This document shows, one piece after another, positions 10,303 through 18,865 of a stretch of DNA of 64,000 nt (position 1 is its first letter; each line of letters opens with the position of its first letter). The translations under genes and the position numbers were made by a program. This DNA comes from Desulfobacula sp. (GTDB taxonomy: Bacteria > Desulfobacterota > Desulfobacteria > Desulfobacterales > Desulfobacteraceae). The notes beneath the pieces were generated by a model. The model saw only the letters and a list, made by a program, of their open reading frames with translations, did not search any database and had not been told where the DNA came from. Location of the stretch: the NCBI RefSeq assembly GCF_030145145.1, contig NZ_JAQYWD010000021.1:42036-106035 (forward strand), given 5' to 3'.

Positions 10303-11065
10303 TATTATTTTGTCTATGCCATTTCACAACATCCCGGTAAGGGATAGTGCCGCCAAAAATATCAAGGGCGCTGCCGATGGTCAGATCAACCCTGTTTTGG
10401 CCCAGTCGCTTCACCAGATCAAGGTCTGAAAAATCACCGGCACCTCCGGCATAGGTGACTGGAATGGGGCAATGCTCGCCCAGCAGCGCCACCAGATCCG
10501 TCTGGATACCCTGCATCCGTCCTTCCACATCAACCCCGTGAACCAGGAATTCATCACAATAAGATGCCAGATGAACAAGGGTCTCTTTGTTTACCGCAAC
10601 ATCGGTATATTTTTGCCATCTGTCGGTAACAATCCAGAAGCGGTCATCCTTTTTTCTACAGCTCAGGTCCAGAACAAGATTGTCTTTGCCAACACGATGG
10701 ACAAGGCTTTGCAATTTTGGAAGATCTATTCGCCCATTGGAAAACACATAAGAGGTCACAATCACATGACTGGCACCGGCATCCAGATATCTTTCAGCGT
10801 TTGAAGGCGTAATGCCGCCGCCGATCTGCAGGCCCCCGGGATAAGCGGTCAAAGCCGACAGGGCCGCATCGGTATTTCCAGGTCCCAAGGAGATGACATG
10901 CCCCCCTGTCAGCCCGTCTTTACGATACATGTCAGCAAATTCAGAAGGGGCTCGCCCGGTTTGAAAATTGGTAACGGGCAGAACCTTGTCCAGATCTTTC
11001 AAAGTACCACCGATAATTTGTACCACTTTGCCTTCCCGCAGATCAATACACGGTCTAAATTTCAT
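10298..11065 (-). CDS. hisA: Phosphoribosylformimino-AICAR-ribotide isomerase, eukaryotic type
   Basis: Isomerises ProFAR to PRFAR in histidine biosynthesis. The 255-residue TIM barrel opens with FRPCIDLREGKVVQIIGGTL, carrying the catalytic Asp of the CIDL motif. It contains GLQIGGGI, LVLDLSCRKKD, WQKYTDVAVN and the second catalytic region VHGVDVEG. These segments match the HIS6-type (fungal/plant) enzyme rather than the common bacterial HisA, whose second half reads differently. It stands alone: no other his gene is in the window. A GGGGTG ribosome-binding site lies about 13 bases before the ATG. Confidence 0.88.
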   Translation of the reverse strand: MKFRPCIDLREGKVVQIIGGTLKDLDKVLPVTNFQTGRAPSEFADMYRKDGLTGGHVISLGPGNTDAALSALTAYPGGLQIGGGITPSNAERYLDAGASHVIVTSYVFSNGRIDLPKLQSLVHRVGKDNLVLDLSCRKKDDRFWIVTDRWQKYTDVAVNKETLVHLASYCDEFLVHGVDVEGRMQGIQTDLVALLGEHCPIPVTYAGGAGDFSDLDLVKRLGQNRVDLTIGSALDIFGGTIPYRDVVKWHRQNNS

Positions 11066-11202
11066 TGTTTATTTTTTTCACCCCTATAGCACTGTGTGTT
11101 TATAATTCATCCGTTCTAACAAATCAGCGTTTTTTTGCAAGGTCTATCTTGTCCCGGAACAGACGAAATCAGTGACCTGTCAGTCAAGCAATGTACAGAA
11201 TA

Positions 11203-11685
11203 TTATAAAAGACCGGCAATATCTGTGCTTTCATCAACCAGAATAGAATATTCTTTTTTGCCACTCAAGGTAAGGGGGTCCGCTGTGCCATCCGTGTGAT
11301 AAACAGTGGCTAAAACAATGGTTACATCTCCGCTGGCGTTCTGGTGCGTGTCACCTGTAATTAATGCTGCCACACCTGGAGATAAAACAAATACCGGATT
11401 TCTTGGGTTTCCCACGGTATCGACATCACCTACGGCACCGCCAGTATTGATTTTGGTAAAATCCACATCTTCGTCACCCAATGTTGCAATAATAATACTG
11501 TCCACAAGGTTACGGGCATCCATGAGCGCGGTTTTGTCCAACGCTTTTTTCTTTAAAGGGATAAAGTTAACCATGGCGATGGACGCGATAATACCGACCA
11601 TTGAAATGACTATCATTAATTCTAAAAAAGTAAACCCTTTCATGTTTTTTAAAGGCATGTTGATAGTGTTTCCGGACGTTATCAT
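11203..11685 (-). CDS. Type IV pilin-like / pseudopilin protein
   Basis: 160-residue protein with a class III (prepilin) signal: a 16-residue leader ending in MKG, processed before F, then FTFLELMIVISMVGIIASIAM with the conserved Glu at mature position 5. The remainder is a short, acidic, Thr/Gly/Val-rich C-terminal domain without a Cys pair. The ATG at 11685 has an AAGGAG ribosome-binding site eight to nine bases upstream, which supports the long leader. Prepilin peptidase would process it. No secretin, assembly ATPase or peptidase gene is nearby, so it is an orphan pilin subunit or minor pseudopilin. The gene at 11715 is co-oriented 29 bases upstream. Confidence 0.85.
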   Translation of the reverse strand: MITSGNTINMPLKNMKGFTFLELMIVISMVGIIASIAMVNFIPLKKKALDKTALMDARNLVDSIIIATLGDEDVDFTKINTGGAVGDVDTVGNPRNPVFVLSPGVAALITGDTHQNASGDVTIVLATVYHTDGTADPLTLSGKKEYSILVDESTDIAGLL

Positions 11686-11714
11686 TTTTATGCTCCTTTG
11701 GATCTTGATGGCGA

Positions 11715-12521
11715 CTATTTTTGATCGCCGATATTCTGGCTATATTGATATTCAATCCAACTTTTGTTTTCGTATATGGCCAGGTTCTTTTCAATCGGGT
11801 ATTGGTTATTGCTAAACCCGATTATGCCGTCACTGCCTTTCCAAATGTATAAATTGTTACCCTTCAGGGAAAGCAGGAATTTTTCATCACTATTCAGCTC
11901 TTTTTTCACAATGGCAAATTCCGGTTTATCCTCTGAACGTTTTGTACGATCATTTGATTTGAGTTTGCCGGTTTTTTTTATCGCATCAGGTATAAAAGCG
12001 TTGGCAACCGGAGGTGCTATTGCCATATTCTTTTTATACGGTTTGCTTGTGGGACGCTTTAAAGTGGGCTGTTTTGCTTCTGGTTTTGATTTTTTGGCTG
12101 AGACAATTTTTTCAGCTGGTGATGCTGTTTCCGGCCTTCCTGTTTTTAACCTCAAATCCGGACCCATAGACGAAAAGGTTTGGCTTCCCTTTATATTTCT
12201 TTTAATGAGATAAGTTCCTCGGCCTTTCGTGTAACGCCAATTCAAAGAGGAAACAAAAGATTGATCAGGGATGAATTCAGGATATAGCATGCTAAGATCC
12301 TTTGGGTATTGTCCTTTTATTTGATGATATTTATTAATTGCCGACGCCATGATCAGCAAACCGGCACTATTGCTTTTCTGTGCTGCTTTTGTTACCTGCC
12401 GGAATTTTTTTTCGTGGTGATCGATCAGGGCTTTCACCTGCTTCTCCCTTTGAAACAGGTGAAACCCGCCAGCCAAAATGGCAATGAGAACCGAAACTCC
12501 AACAATTTTTTTAGCGTTCAT
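11715..12521 (-). CDS. Membrane-anchored hypothetical protein linked to pseudopilin
   Basis: 268 residues, family not recognised. An N-terminal membrane anchor at about 5-23 is followed by a helical, charged region (REKQVKALIDHHEKKF) and a segment IKGQYPKDLSMLYPEFIP that resembles the C-terminal domain of GspG/pilin-like proteins (the Tyr-Pro-x-x-Leu feature). Then come a Lys/Pro-rich linker (about 135-175) and a C-terminal 70-residue domain ending in DQK. A GGAGG ribosome-binding site precedes the ATG. It is encoded just upstream of the pseudopilin with the same orientation, so a shared role in a pilus-like surface structure is plausible but unproven. Confidence 0.7.
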   Translation of the reverse strand: MNAKKIVGVSVLIAILAGGFHLFQREKQVKALIDHHEKKFRQVTKAAQKSNSAGLLIMASAINKYHQIKGQYPKDLSMLYPEFIPDQSFVSSLNWRYTKGRGTYLIKRNIKGSQTFSSMGPDLRLKTGRPETASPAEKIVSAKKSKPEAKQPTLKRPTSKPYKKNMAIAPPVANAFIPDAIKKTGKLKSNDRTKRSEDKPEFAIVKKELNSDEKFLLSLKGNNLYIWKGSDGIIGFSNNQYPIEKNLAIYENKSWIEYQYSQNIGDQK

Positions 12522-12760
12522 AAAGCCTCCGTTTCTTGATAATCATACGAATAAGCAAAAACCATACCAAGCTTTTAAAAACCTTATTTTAAAAGCGTTA
12601 CACGTTTGTACATTAACAAGAACAGGAAAAATTTATAAAAAAAATGTATAATGGGTGACAATTTTTGTTGTAAGTTAATTCAGGGCATTTAAAGTATAAC
12701 ACCCTTGGATTCCTTTTTTCTATACGCGGATCAATCCGACTTAAAAAAAGCAACAACACA

Positions 12761-13732
12761 TCATCGTTTAGAGAAATTTCTGTCCTTCTGTTTAAGAACA
12801 ATTCCCGGCAGGCTGAATTTTAACAGCGCGTCTGCCCGGAATTCTTTTCTTTCAACAATGGCCTTTGCAGCCAGAATCCCACTGGCAATGGCTGCATGGA
12901 TTCCCTCTCCCATATCAAGGGTTGACAACCCTGCGGCATCCCCGACAACAAAGGCATTCTCTTTTTGATACCGGATCATCCGGTGCCGAAGGTAATAGGT
13001 ATGACCTTGGGGGTATTCAGGGATACGGTCGATCAACGAACGGCTTAACAGGTTTTGCGTAAAATACCGCCAATGGTCCATGATGGTGGTGCCCTGTTTT
13101 TTTATCTTCAAAAACTTTCCGCCGATCCCAATATTCAACCAGCCATTGCCCTTGGGAAGATACCAGGAATATCCTGGAAGCTTTCTGTCAAAAAACCAGA
13201 TATGGCACCGGCTGTCCAGGTAGTCACATTGATACTCTTTTTCAACGGCTGCAATCATCGCATTCAGGGGTTTTTTTTCGTCTTTGCCGAAGCAGGTGGC
13301 AAACACGGGACAATGGGTACCGCCGGCCCCCACAAGGTACCGGCTCCGGTATTGATTATCAATGACATACCAGCCGTTCTCCCGGGTAATCTTTTTCACC
13401 GTGTGGGTGCGCACCGGCACATTGGCCCGTTTCACCATCCACTGGTCAAATTCAACTCTTCGTATGGCATACTGACGTGTTGGAACCGGAATGCGGATCC
13501 CGAACAGGTGAAACTGAATCCGGTCTATCTCCTTCAACAAAAACGGATACGCCTGTTTTTTAACCTCAAGGGCAGTCAGTACACGGGGTGTTATCCAGCC
13601 GGCACAGATCTTGGACCGGGGAAAGGTTTTCCGGTCCAGGATAAGACAGTCTTCTCCTGCCTGTTTCAACTTCCAGGCGCAGGCAGAGCCGGCTGGACCA
13701 CCGCCGACAATGATTATTTTTGAATCGATCAT
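12761..13732 (-). CDS. FAD-dependent oxidoreductase, geranylgeranyl reductase family
   Basis: 323-residue flavoprotein. The Rossmann FAD site IIVGGGPAGSACAWKL is at residues 6-21, followed by ILDRKTFPRSKICAGWITP (the PxxYxWG-equivalent start of the geranylgeranyl reductase family). The second FAD contact FVVGDAAGLSTLDMGEGIHAA is near 260-280. Family members reduce isoprenoid chains or act as related monooxygenases or dehydrogenases. The gene starts ten bases after the cfa stop on the same strand, so the two form an operon. Together they suggest modification of lipid acyl or isoprenoid chains; the actual substrate is not shown by the sequence. Confidence 0.82.
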   Translation of the reverse strand: MIDSKIIIVGGGPAGSACAWKLKQAGEDCLILDRKTFPRSKICAGWITPRVLTALEVKKQAYPFLLKEIDRIQFHLFGIRIPVPTRQYAIRRVEFDQWMVKRANVPVRTHTVKKITRENGWYVIDNQYRSRYLVGAGGTHCPVFATCFGKDEKKPLNAMIAAVEKEYQCDYLDSRCHIWFFDRKLPGYSWYLPKGNGWLNIGIGGKFLKIKKQGTTIMDHWRYFTQNLLSRSLIDRIPEYPQGHTYYLRHRMIRYQKENAFVVGDAAGLSTLDMGEGIHAAIASGILAAKAIVERKEFRADALLKFSLPGIVLKQKDRNFSKR

Positions 13733-13742
13733 GGGCCCCTTG

Positions 13743-14864
13743 TCAGGTTATCCGGCAATCCGGGCGGGTTCTGCCGGATTTAGTCATTACCATCTGCCAC
13801 ACCTGCATGCTCCGGGAACGGAACCCGCCGGCACAGCTTAGCAGGTAATACTCCCACATCCTGTAAAACCGTTCACTATAATTATGTTTCAACCCGGGCC
13901 AGGCCTGTTTAAAATTCTTATACCATGCCATCAGGGTTTTATCGTAATCCTGGCCGAAATTGTGCCAGTCTTCCACCACAAACAACCCTTCCATGGCCTT
14001 TCCCAATTGGGCAATGGACGGCAGGGATGAATTGGGAAAAATATACTTGAGGGTCCAGTTATTACAGATTTTACGACTGGTATTACCGCCGATGGTATGT
14101 ACAAATGCAATCCCATCGTCTTTGAGCAGGCGATGGGTCAGTTCCATATAGGCCCTATAGTTCTTGTGCCCGACATGCTCCATCATCCCGATGGACACCA
14201 CCCGGTCATATTCCCCTGATGCATTCCGGTAATCATCATACCGGATGTCCACAGGCAGGCCGCTGCATAATTTTGCTGCGAACGTCGCCTGCTCCTTTGA
14301 TACGGTAAATCCGGTGACGTGAGCATCATATTTCCGGGCGGCATACCTGGCAAAACCACCAAATCCACATCCCAGTTCCAGGATCTTCATCCCGGGCCGC
14401 AATCCGATTTTTCTGCAGATCAATTCCAACTTGGCTTTCTGGGCCGATTCCAGGTTGTCTGCCGCCTCCCAGTAACCACAGGTATACTGCATTCGTTTAT
14501 CCAACATGGCCAGGTAAAGGTCATTACCGATATCATAATGTTTCCGGCCGACCAGGAATGACCGGTGGGGGGTCTGCAAATTTAAGGCCCGGGCTTTAAA
14601 AAGCTGCCATGCGGTTGCGCTGTCCTGCTTTACTTTGCTTAAAAGATCCGCTCTAAGAATTCTGTCAATAAACGTGTCAATGGCCTTACATTCCCACCAT
14701 TGATCCATGTAGGATTCGCCAAGACCCAATGCGGTATCACTCAATACCCTTCCGTACAACTCATCATTTTTAACCTGGATATCATAGGGATGGGTCCCGT
14801 TAACGGTAATTCCTGCCAACCCCACCAACCACTGAAAACTTTGTTTTAACTTATCATTATTCAT
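13743..14864 (-). CDS. cfa: Cyclopropane-fatty-acyl-phospholipid synthase
   Basis: SAM-dependent enzyme that adds a methylene bridge to unsaturated acyl chains of membrane lipids. Typical features: SFLVGRKHYDIGNDLY, YTCGYW, the SAM-binding LELGCGFGGFARYAA, and the active-site stretch SIGMMEHVGHKNY. I start it at the ATG of codon 35 of the longest frame (14864), because GGTGG lies five bases upstream and the extra N-terminal residues are not family-like; this gives 373 residues, the usual length. It is followed by a flavoprotein gene in the same operon and preceded by a readable promoter. A second, fused CFA enzyme is encoded at 37736. Confidence 0.92.
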   Translation of the reverse strand: MNNDKLKQSFQWLVGLAGITVNGTHPYDIQVKNDELYGRVLSDTALGLGESYMDQWWECKAIDTFIDRILRADLLSKVKQDSATAWQLFKARALNLQTPHRSFLVGRKHYDIGNDLYLAMLDKRMQYTCGYWEAADNLESAQKAKLELICRKIGLRPGMKILELGCGFGGFARYAARKYDAHVTGFTVSKEQATFAAKLCSGLPVDIRYDDYRNASGEYDRVVSIGMMEHVGHKNYRAYMELTHRLLKDDGIAFVHTIGGNTSRKICNNWTLKYIFPNSSLPSIAQLGKAMEGLFVVEDWHNFGQDYDKTLMAWYKNFKQAWPGLKHNYSERFYRMWEYYLLSCAGGFRSRSMQVWQMVMTKSGRTRPDCRIT

Positions 14865-14937
14865 ATTTTCCACCTTTTTATTAAAATATGGATTATAAAA
14901 ATAACATATACAAAGATTGCCTACCCTTAATATGTAT

Positions 14938-14966
14938 AGTTTAGATCGGAAGATAATTTTTGTCAA
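14938..14966 (-). promoter_or_regulatory. Putative sigma70-type promoter of cfa
   Basis: On the minus strand TTGACA (14966-14961) is followed after exactly 17 bases by TAAACT (14943-14938). The cfa ATG is about 74 bases downstream. The consensus -35 and correct spacing support a promoter; the -10 matches 4 of 6 positions. Confidence 0.5.
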
Positions 14967-14989
14967 AATAAGTATAAAAAAAATTGAGT

Positions 14990-15274
14990 CCGGCGGGAGC
15001 TCCTCCCAGCGTAATCACTTGTGACTTTCTCTTCAAAAGCCTGTTGATTTCGGTTTCAATTTATGCAAATGCCTTTTTTATCCAATAATTCTATATCAGG
15101 CCTGTTATGCCATCCTGATAATGCTCCCAAGTCGACTGCATTCTCAGTCCACATGTTTGATGACTCGCTAAACAAAGCTTCTCTAATTTTGACAGGAGCT
15201 AGCGCTGACCCCCCCATGAAGGATGAATTACTGTCAAACGGAGCGCCCAAGATAATCATATCATTTTCGTTCAA
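14990..15274 (-). pseudogene. Agmatinase/arginase-family remnant, frameshifted and truncated
   Basis: Minus-strand frame starting at 15274 reads MIILGAPFDSNSSFMGGSA, then LAPVKIREALFSESSNMWTE, typical of the N-terminus of agmatinase (SpeB) proteins, and stops at 15056. In the next frame the sequence continues with IETEINRLLKRKSQVITLGG, which corresponds to the segment before the metal-binding GGDHS of the same family. About 20-30 residues are missing between the two parts, and the catalytic C-terminal two-thirds is absent. The gene is therefore dead. The remnant lies directly upstream of the cfa promoter. Confidence 0.75.
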
Positions 15275-15552
15275 CGCTGAGTAAAAAAATATCCCCTATT
15301 TTCTGGATACAATAACAATTATTGTAAAAATCGTTAACATTTTTTGTTAAATCGTTAATCAACCTGGTCAAATGGCTAAGTTCAACAATGATGTATGCCC
15401 CTATTGCTAAGGCAAAAGGACAGGTTATGAAATATGGCTTGGTTTTTGCATGGGTTGTGCTTTGGTCGATTAAAATTCTATGAAGAATTGGTCTGAAAGT
15501 ATTCAAAATAAAGGTGCTATTCTAACACGATAATTATCAAAAAGGAGATTTA

Positions 15553-15972
15553 ATGATGAAACGCATCCATGAGATTTTGGCATTCTTACTAATCACTGCA
15601 TTTATTGTATATGGCTGTGGCTCTGATGGAGACAGTAAGGCCGAGTCAATTATAAAGGACCAAGTCGATGTTACTGAAAATTATGTAAACGACATTTCGA
15701 GTGCTGAGAGTCCTCAAGATGTGGTTGAGGCCATTGAACGCTATACTGATGGTATGAAAGAATTAATCCCTGAACTTAAAGAATTCCAAAAACAATACCC
15801 AGGATATCAACAGGGAAAAGTTCCTGAAGGTATGGAAATCGACTTAAAAAGACTTGAGGAAATTTCAGCCAAAATTCCTGGGGCTATGATGAAAATCACA
15901 TCATATATGATGGATGGGAAAGTGCAATCGGCCATGCAGAAGATGGGTGAAGAAATGAGTAAATTGCAATAA
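15553..15972 (+). CDS. Putative lipoprotein, small helical
   Basis: 139-residue protein with a lipoprotein signal peptide: hydrophobic stretch ILAFLLITAFIVYGC, with the lipobox Cys at residue 22. The mature part is acidic and probably all-helical, with regularly spaced Met/Glu/Lys (SYMMDGKVQSAMQKMGEEMS at the end). An AAAGGAG ribosome-binding site precedes the ATG at 15553. I do not recognise the family. It likely resides in the outer or inner membrane facing the periplasm. The next gene, also exported, begins 138 bases later, so co-transcription is possible. Confidence 0.75.
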   Translation: MMKRIHEILAFLLITAFIVYGCGSDGDSKAESIIKDQVDVTENYVNDISSAESPQDVVEAIERYTDGMKELIPELKEFQKQYPGYQQGKVPEGMEIDLKRLEEISAKIPGAMMKITSYMMDGKVQSAMQKMGEEMSKLQ

Positions 15973-16110
15973 AAATGAAATTTATCCCATAGTGAGGGTA
16001 AAGCCGAATTAATATACTAAATTGGTAAGTAAATTGGATTAGCGGTCAAGTTTTGAGGCTCCAACGATCATTATTACCATTCGCTTTTTCTCAAAAAAAA
16101 GGAGGTCAGC

Positions 16111-17007
16111 ATGAAAATTCGTTTCATTTGTATCGCACTGTTTGTAAGTCTGTTTTCAACTACAATTTCAGCAGGAACAACCACCTTTGGAGAGGTTAGC
16201 AGTCATGTCAAAAAAGTCAGTCCGCAGCTGAACAAAGCCGTAACATCAAAAAAGAACATCCCCATTACGATTGAAACAGGCGATATAGAGATCATTACCA
16301 GTCTTGATGGCAAGCACTACTGGCAAATAGGTGTTACCAACACCAGTAACCGGAACGCGATGAATTTTAAAGTCTATGTTGACGTTGAAGGCTTCCGAAA
16401 CGAAGATCGAGTTTCGACCGTCGGAACCATCGATCAGCTTAAAGCTGAAAGAACTGCTTTTGCCCGTGCAGAGTTGCCTGATTTTGAAGGAATGCACCAC
16501 TTCCGCATCAGAGGGGCTGGTGGAACCCCCAAAATTGTAGAGATCCCACGCCCTTTCCGCAAGGATGCAGACGGTCAACCCACCAAAAAACTCAAAATTG
16601 ATAGGGTTTGGTCACTCAAGGTTGATGGCAAGATCCGCTGGTATATGAAAACTAAACCGAATATTTATGGGACCATCCTACCAAAACAAGTAAAGCTTAT
16701 GGTACATTTCCGTGAGCGAAAAAAGGAGTACTGTCACCAGGAGGCGTTTAAAAAAATTGGGTATTTAAACAACCAGCAATTAATCGCTTATATTTGCCCT
16801 GAAACCAAAAACATGCCTATTAACAAGACGGCGATTAAGCCAGGAGAAAGCATGACTTTTTTCGGTGAACTGAATAGTTCAACGGCAAAACCTCATCTGC
16901 CCAATAGAATTGACCGTTTGACCGTTGAGATTCTTTACGGCGACAAAAAATCTGTTCCGTTGCCTGATGCGTTTTTCTCTCCCTATAAAAAATGTACTGA
17001 TGAGTAG
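16111..17007 (+). CDS. Exported hypothetical protein
   Basis: 298 residues with a clear signal peptide (MKIRFICIALFVSLFSTTIS, cleaved after ISA). The mature protein is rich in beta-type sequence. It includes segments such as KHYWQIGVTNTSNRNAMNF and MHHFRIRGAGGTPKIVEIPR, suggestive of an immunoglobulin-like or CARDB-like fold with neither membrane span nor catalytic motif. Two Cys near 210-230 and one at the C-terminus could pair in the periplasm. AAAGGAGG directly precedes the ATG. Function unknown. Confidence 0.7.
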   Translation: MKIRFICIALFVSLFSTTISAGTTTFGEVSSHVKKVSPQLNKAVTSKKNIPITIETGDIEIITSLDGKHYWQIGVTNTSNRNAMNFKVYVDVEGFRNEDRVSTVGTIDQLKAERTAFARAELPDFEGMHHFRIRGAGGTPKIVEIPRPFRKDADGQPTKKLKIDRVWSLKVDGKIRWYMKTKPNIYGTILPKQVKLMVHFRERKKEYCHQEAFKKIGYLNNQQLIAYICPETKNMPINKTAIKPGESMTFFGELNSSTAKPHLPNRIDRLTVEILYGDKKSVPLPDAFFSPYKKCTDE

Positions 17008-17683
17008 TTTACATCTTAGCTTAACAGCCACGTCGCTTTATAGGTGAATCGCATTAAAATGCTTTATCAGACCTGTGTGTTGACTTGTTTTTATTTTGAT
17101 TGATAAAAAGCGGTTTCTTATCATAGTAGCAGATTGTTTTATTTTTATTTATTTCTTCAATCACATATAGCGGAGAGTGTCATGAAAAGAACAAGCAACC
17201 TTTTCAAGCTTTTTTTGTCAGCACTTATTGTTGCACTGTCACTGTTGGCCAACCGTTTGTTATGCTTTGTAACAAATATCAACTTCCATAACTCAGGTTG
17301 TTATAAGTATAGTAAAAGCCTTCAAATTGATTGACTTCTTAAAAAATTAGCAAAATTTAGAGATATAAAAAGGCGACAGATATGTGTATGAGCTGTCTCA
17401 GTATTTCTACCAAAAATATGTGAGTACTGGCGTTTCAAGACATTGGTGGCAAATTTTTAAAAGAGGATTGAAAAGTATCCGATCCCCCTGATTTTTTACC
17501 TGTCCCGAACGAAACTTGACTTACAGGGGGCTCAATCCCCAGGAAAACTTGCAAGAAGTCACAACATTAATTTTTCCAGTCCTGCCTATTTTGAGATGCC
17601 CGCCAGCCAAGCTTAATAGCATATTGAACACTATAGTTGCAATAGACATGCACAATTTTACCGCAAGGGATAGATCCTTTTGC
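17008..17683. other. Intergenic region with a possible small exported-protein remnant
   Basis: 676 bases between convergent genes. One weak candidate: an ATG at 17182 with GGAGAG upstream opens a 50-codon frame beginning MKRTSNLFKLFLSALIVALS, a signal-peptide-like start that ends at 17334 without a domain. It could be the 5' stump of a lost exported protein. Nothing else is recognisable between 17335 and 17683. Confidence 0.3.
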
Positions 17684-18796
17684 TTAAAATCTGATGATGT
17701 CTTTGGAAATGGTATATCGATCCAGTTTTACTTCATCAACTAAAACCCCCATGCCTGGTTTGTCCGGAACATTAACTGTACTGTCGGAATTTAAAACCAT
17801 TTCCGTAATAATGATATCATCGGCAAGATAATACTGCGTCGGAATCAAATCGCTGTGATAGATACAATTTTCAAGACTGGCCACCGCCAATCCGTATGTC
17901 AGGGCCAGCCCTGTTTCAATCATCTGCCCCACCCAGCATCCCATACCGTTTTCAGAAGAAATATCATGGATCTTCAATGACGGCAGAAGGCCGCCAACGC
18001 GCCCCTGTTTGATGTTTATTATGCGGCATGACTTCATTAAAGCTGCCATTTGAGCAGTGTACGGACTGAAAATGGATTCATCAAGACACACGGGTGTATT
18101 AATGGTCTCTTGAAGGGCTGCGTGATAAAACAAGTCTTCCCAGACCAATGGCTGTTCGATCATTGTTAGATCAAAAGAATCAAGCGCTTTCAATATTTTT
18201 TGGTCATCAGGCCATCTATAATCAGTGTTTGCATCTACCATCAATGGCAGGTCTGGATATTTATTCCGCACTTGCTCCAGGATTGAAATATCCCATCCAT
18301 GACTGATTTTTAATTTAATTCTGCTGAAACCATATTCAAGGTATTCTTCTATAATATCAAAGAGTTTTCCAACTGACTTTTGAATCCCGACACCGTGTCC
18401 CACAGGAATTTTGCTCTTTGTTCCACCCAACAGTCTGGCAATCGAAATCCCTTCCCTAAGAGATACCAAGGCCCATATTGAGTTTTCCACACCAGCCTTG
18501 GCCATATTGTGTCCTTTGAAATGCCCCGAATATTTCCAGAAATCTTCAGGCCCTTCAATCTTTTTCCCCAGAATGGACGGAAGTATAAAATTTTTCAGAA
18601 TAGTCCGGACTGTTCCCGGCGTTTCATAGGTAGATAAAGGGATATCCTTGCAGACGCATTCACTGAAAACAACAGCATTTTTTGTAAAGACCTTAAGGAT
18701 TATTTTGTCCAGGCAAATATTTTTTTGATAGCTGGTCTCATATGGAATATTCAAAGGAATTTGAACATGTATGATGTCTACCCGGTCGATAATCAT
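17684..18796 (-). CDS. Enolase-superfamily racemase/epimerase, NSAR/OSBS-like
   Basis: 370-residue member of the mandelate racemase / muconate lactonising group. Catalytic layout: RIKLKIS (Lys-x-Lys) near 159-165, metal ligands in VDAN, EQPL and LDES, and the C-terminal NIKQGRVGG Lys segment. The order and spacing match o-succinylbenzoate synthase / N-succinylamino acid racemase enzymes better than muconate cycloisomerase. No other menaquinone gene is nearby; the gene ends an operon with a peptide ABC transporter and an amidohydrolase. Racemisation of an N-acylated amino acid or a dipeptide is therefore the likelier role. AAAGGTGA precedes the ATG. Confidence 0.82.
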   Translation of the reverse strand: MIIDRVDIIHVQIPLNIPYETSYQKNICLDKIILKVFTKNAVVFSECVCKDIPLSTYETPGTVRTILKNFILPSILGKKIEGPEDFWKYSGHFKGHNMAKAGVENSIWALVSLREGISIARLLGGTKSKIPVGHGVGIQKSVGKLFDIIEEYLEYGFSRIKLKISHGWDISILEQVRNKYPDLPLMVDANTDYRWPDDQKILKALDSFDLTMIEQPLVWEDLFYHAALQETINTPVCLDESIFSPYTAQMAALMKSCRIINIKQGRVGGLLPSLKIHDISSENGMGCWVGQMIETGLALTYGLAVASLENCIYHSDLIPTQYYLADDIIITEMVLNSDSTVNVPDKPGMGVLVDEVKLDRYTISKDIIRF

Positions 18797-18865
18797 TGAT
18801 TCACCTTTTCAACAGGATGATGCAATAAAAAAGAATACATCACCCTGTTCGTATTGATTTGCAAA

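Noticed and set aside
13055..13723. 222-codon plus-strand frame
   Set aside because: Antisense to the geranylgeranyl-reductase-like gene, whose FAD motifs are unambiguous.
15261..15506. 81-codon minus-strand frame upstream of the agmatinase remnant
   Set aside because: No ribosome-binding site, no domain, and it overlaps the remnant's start; probably chance.
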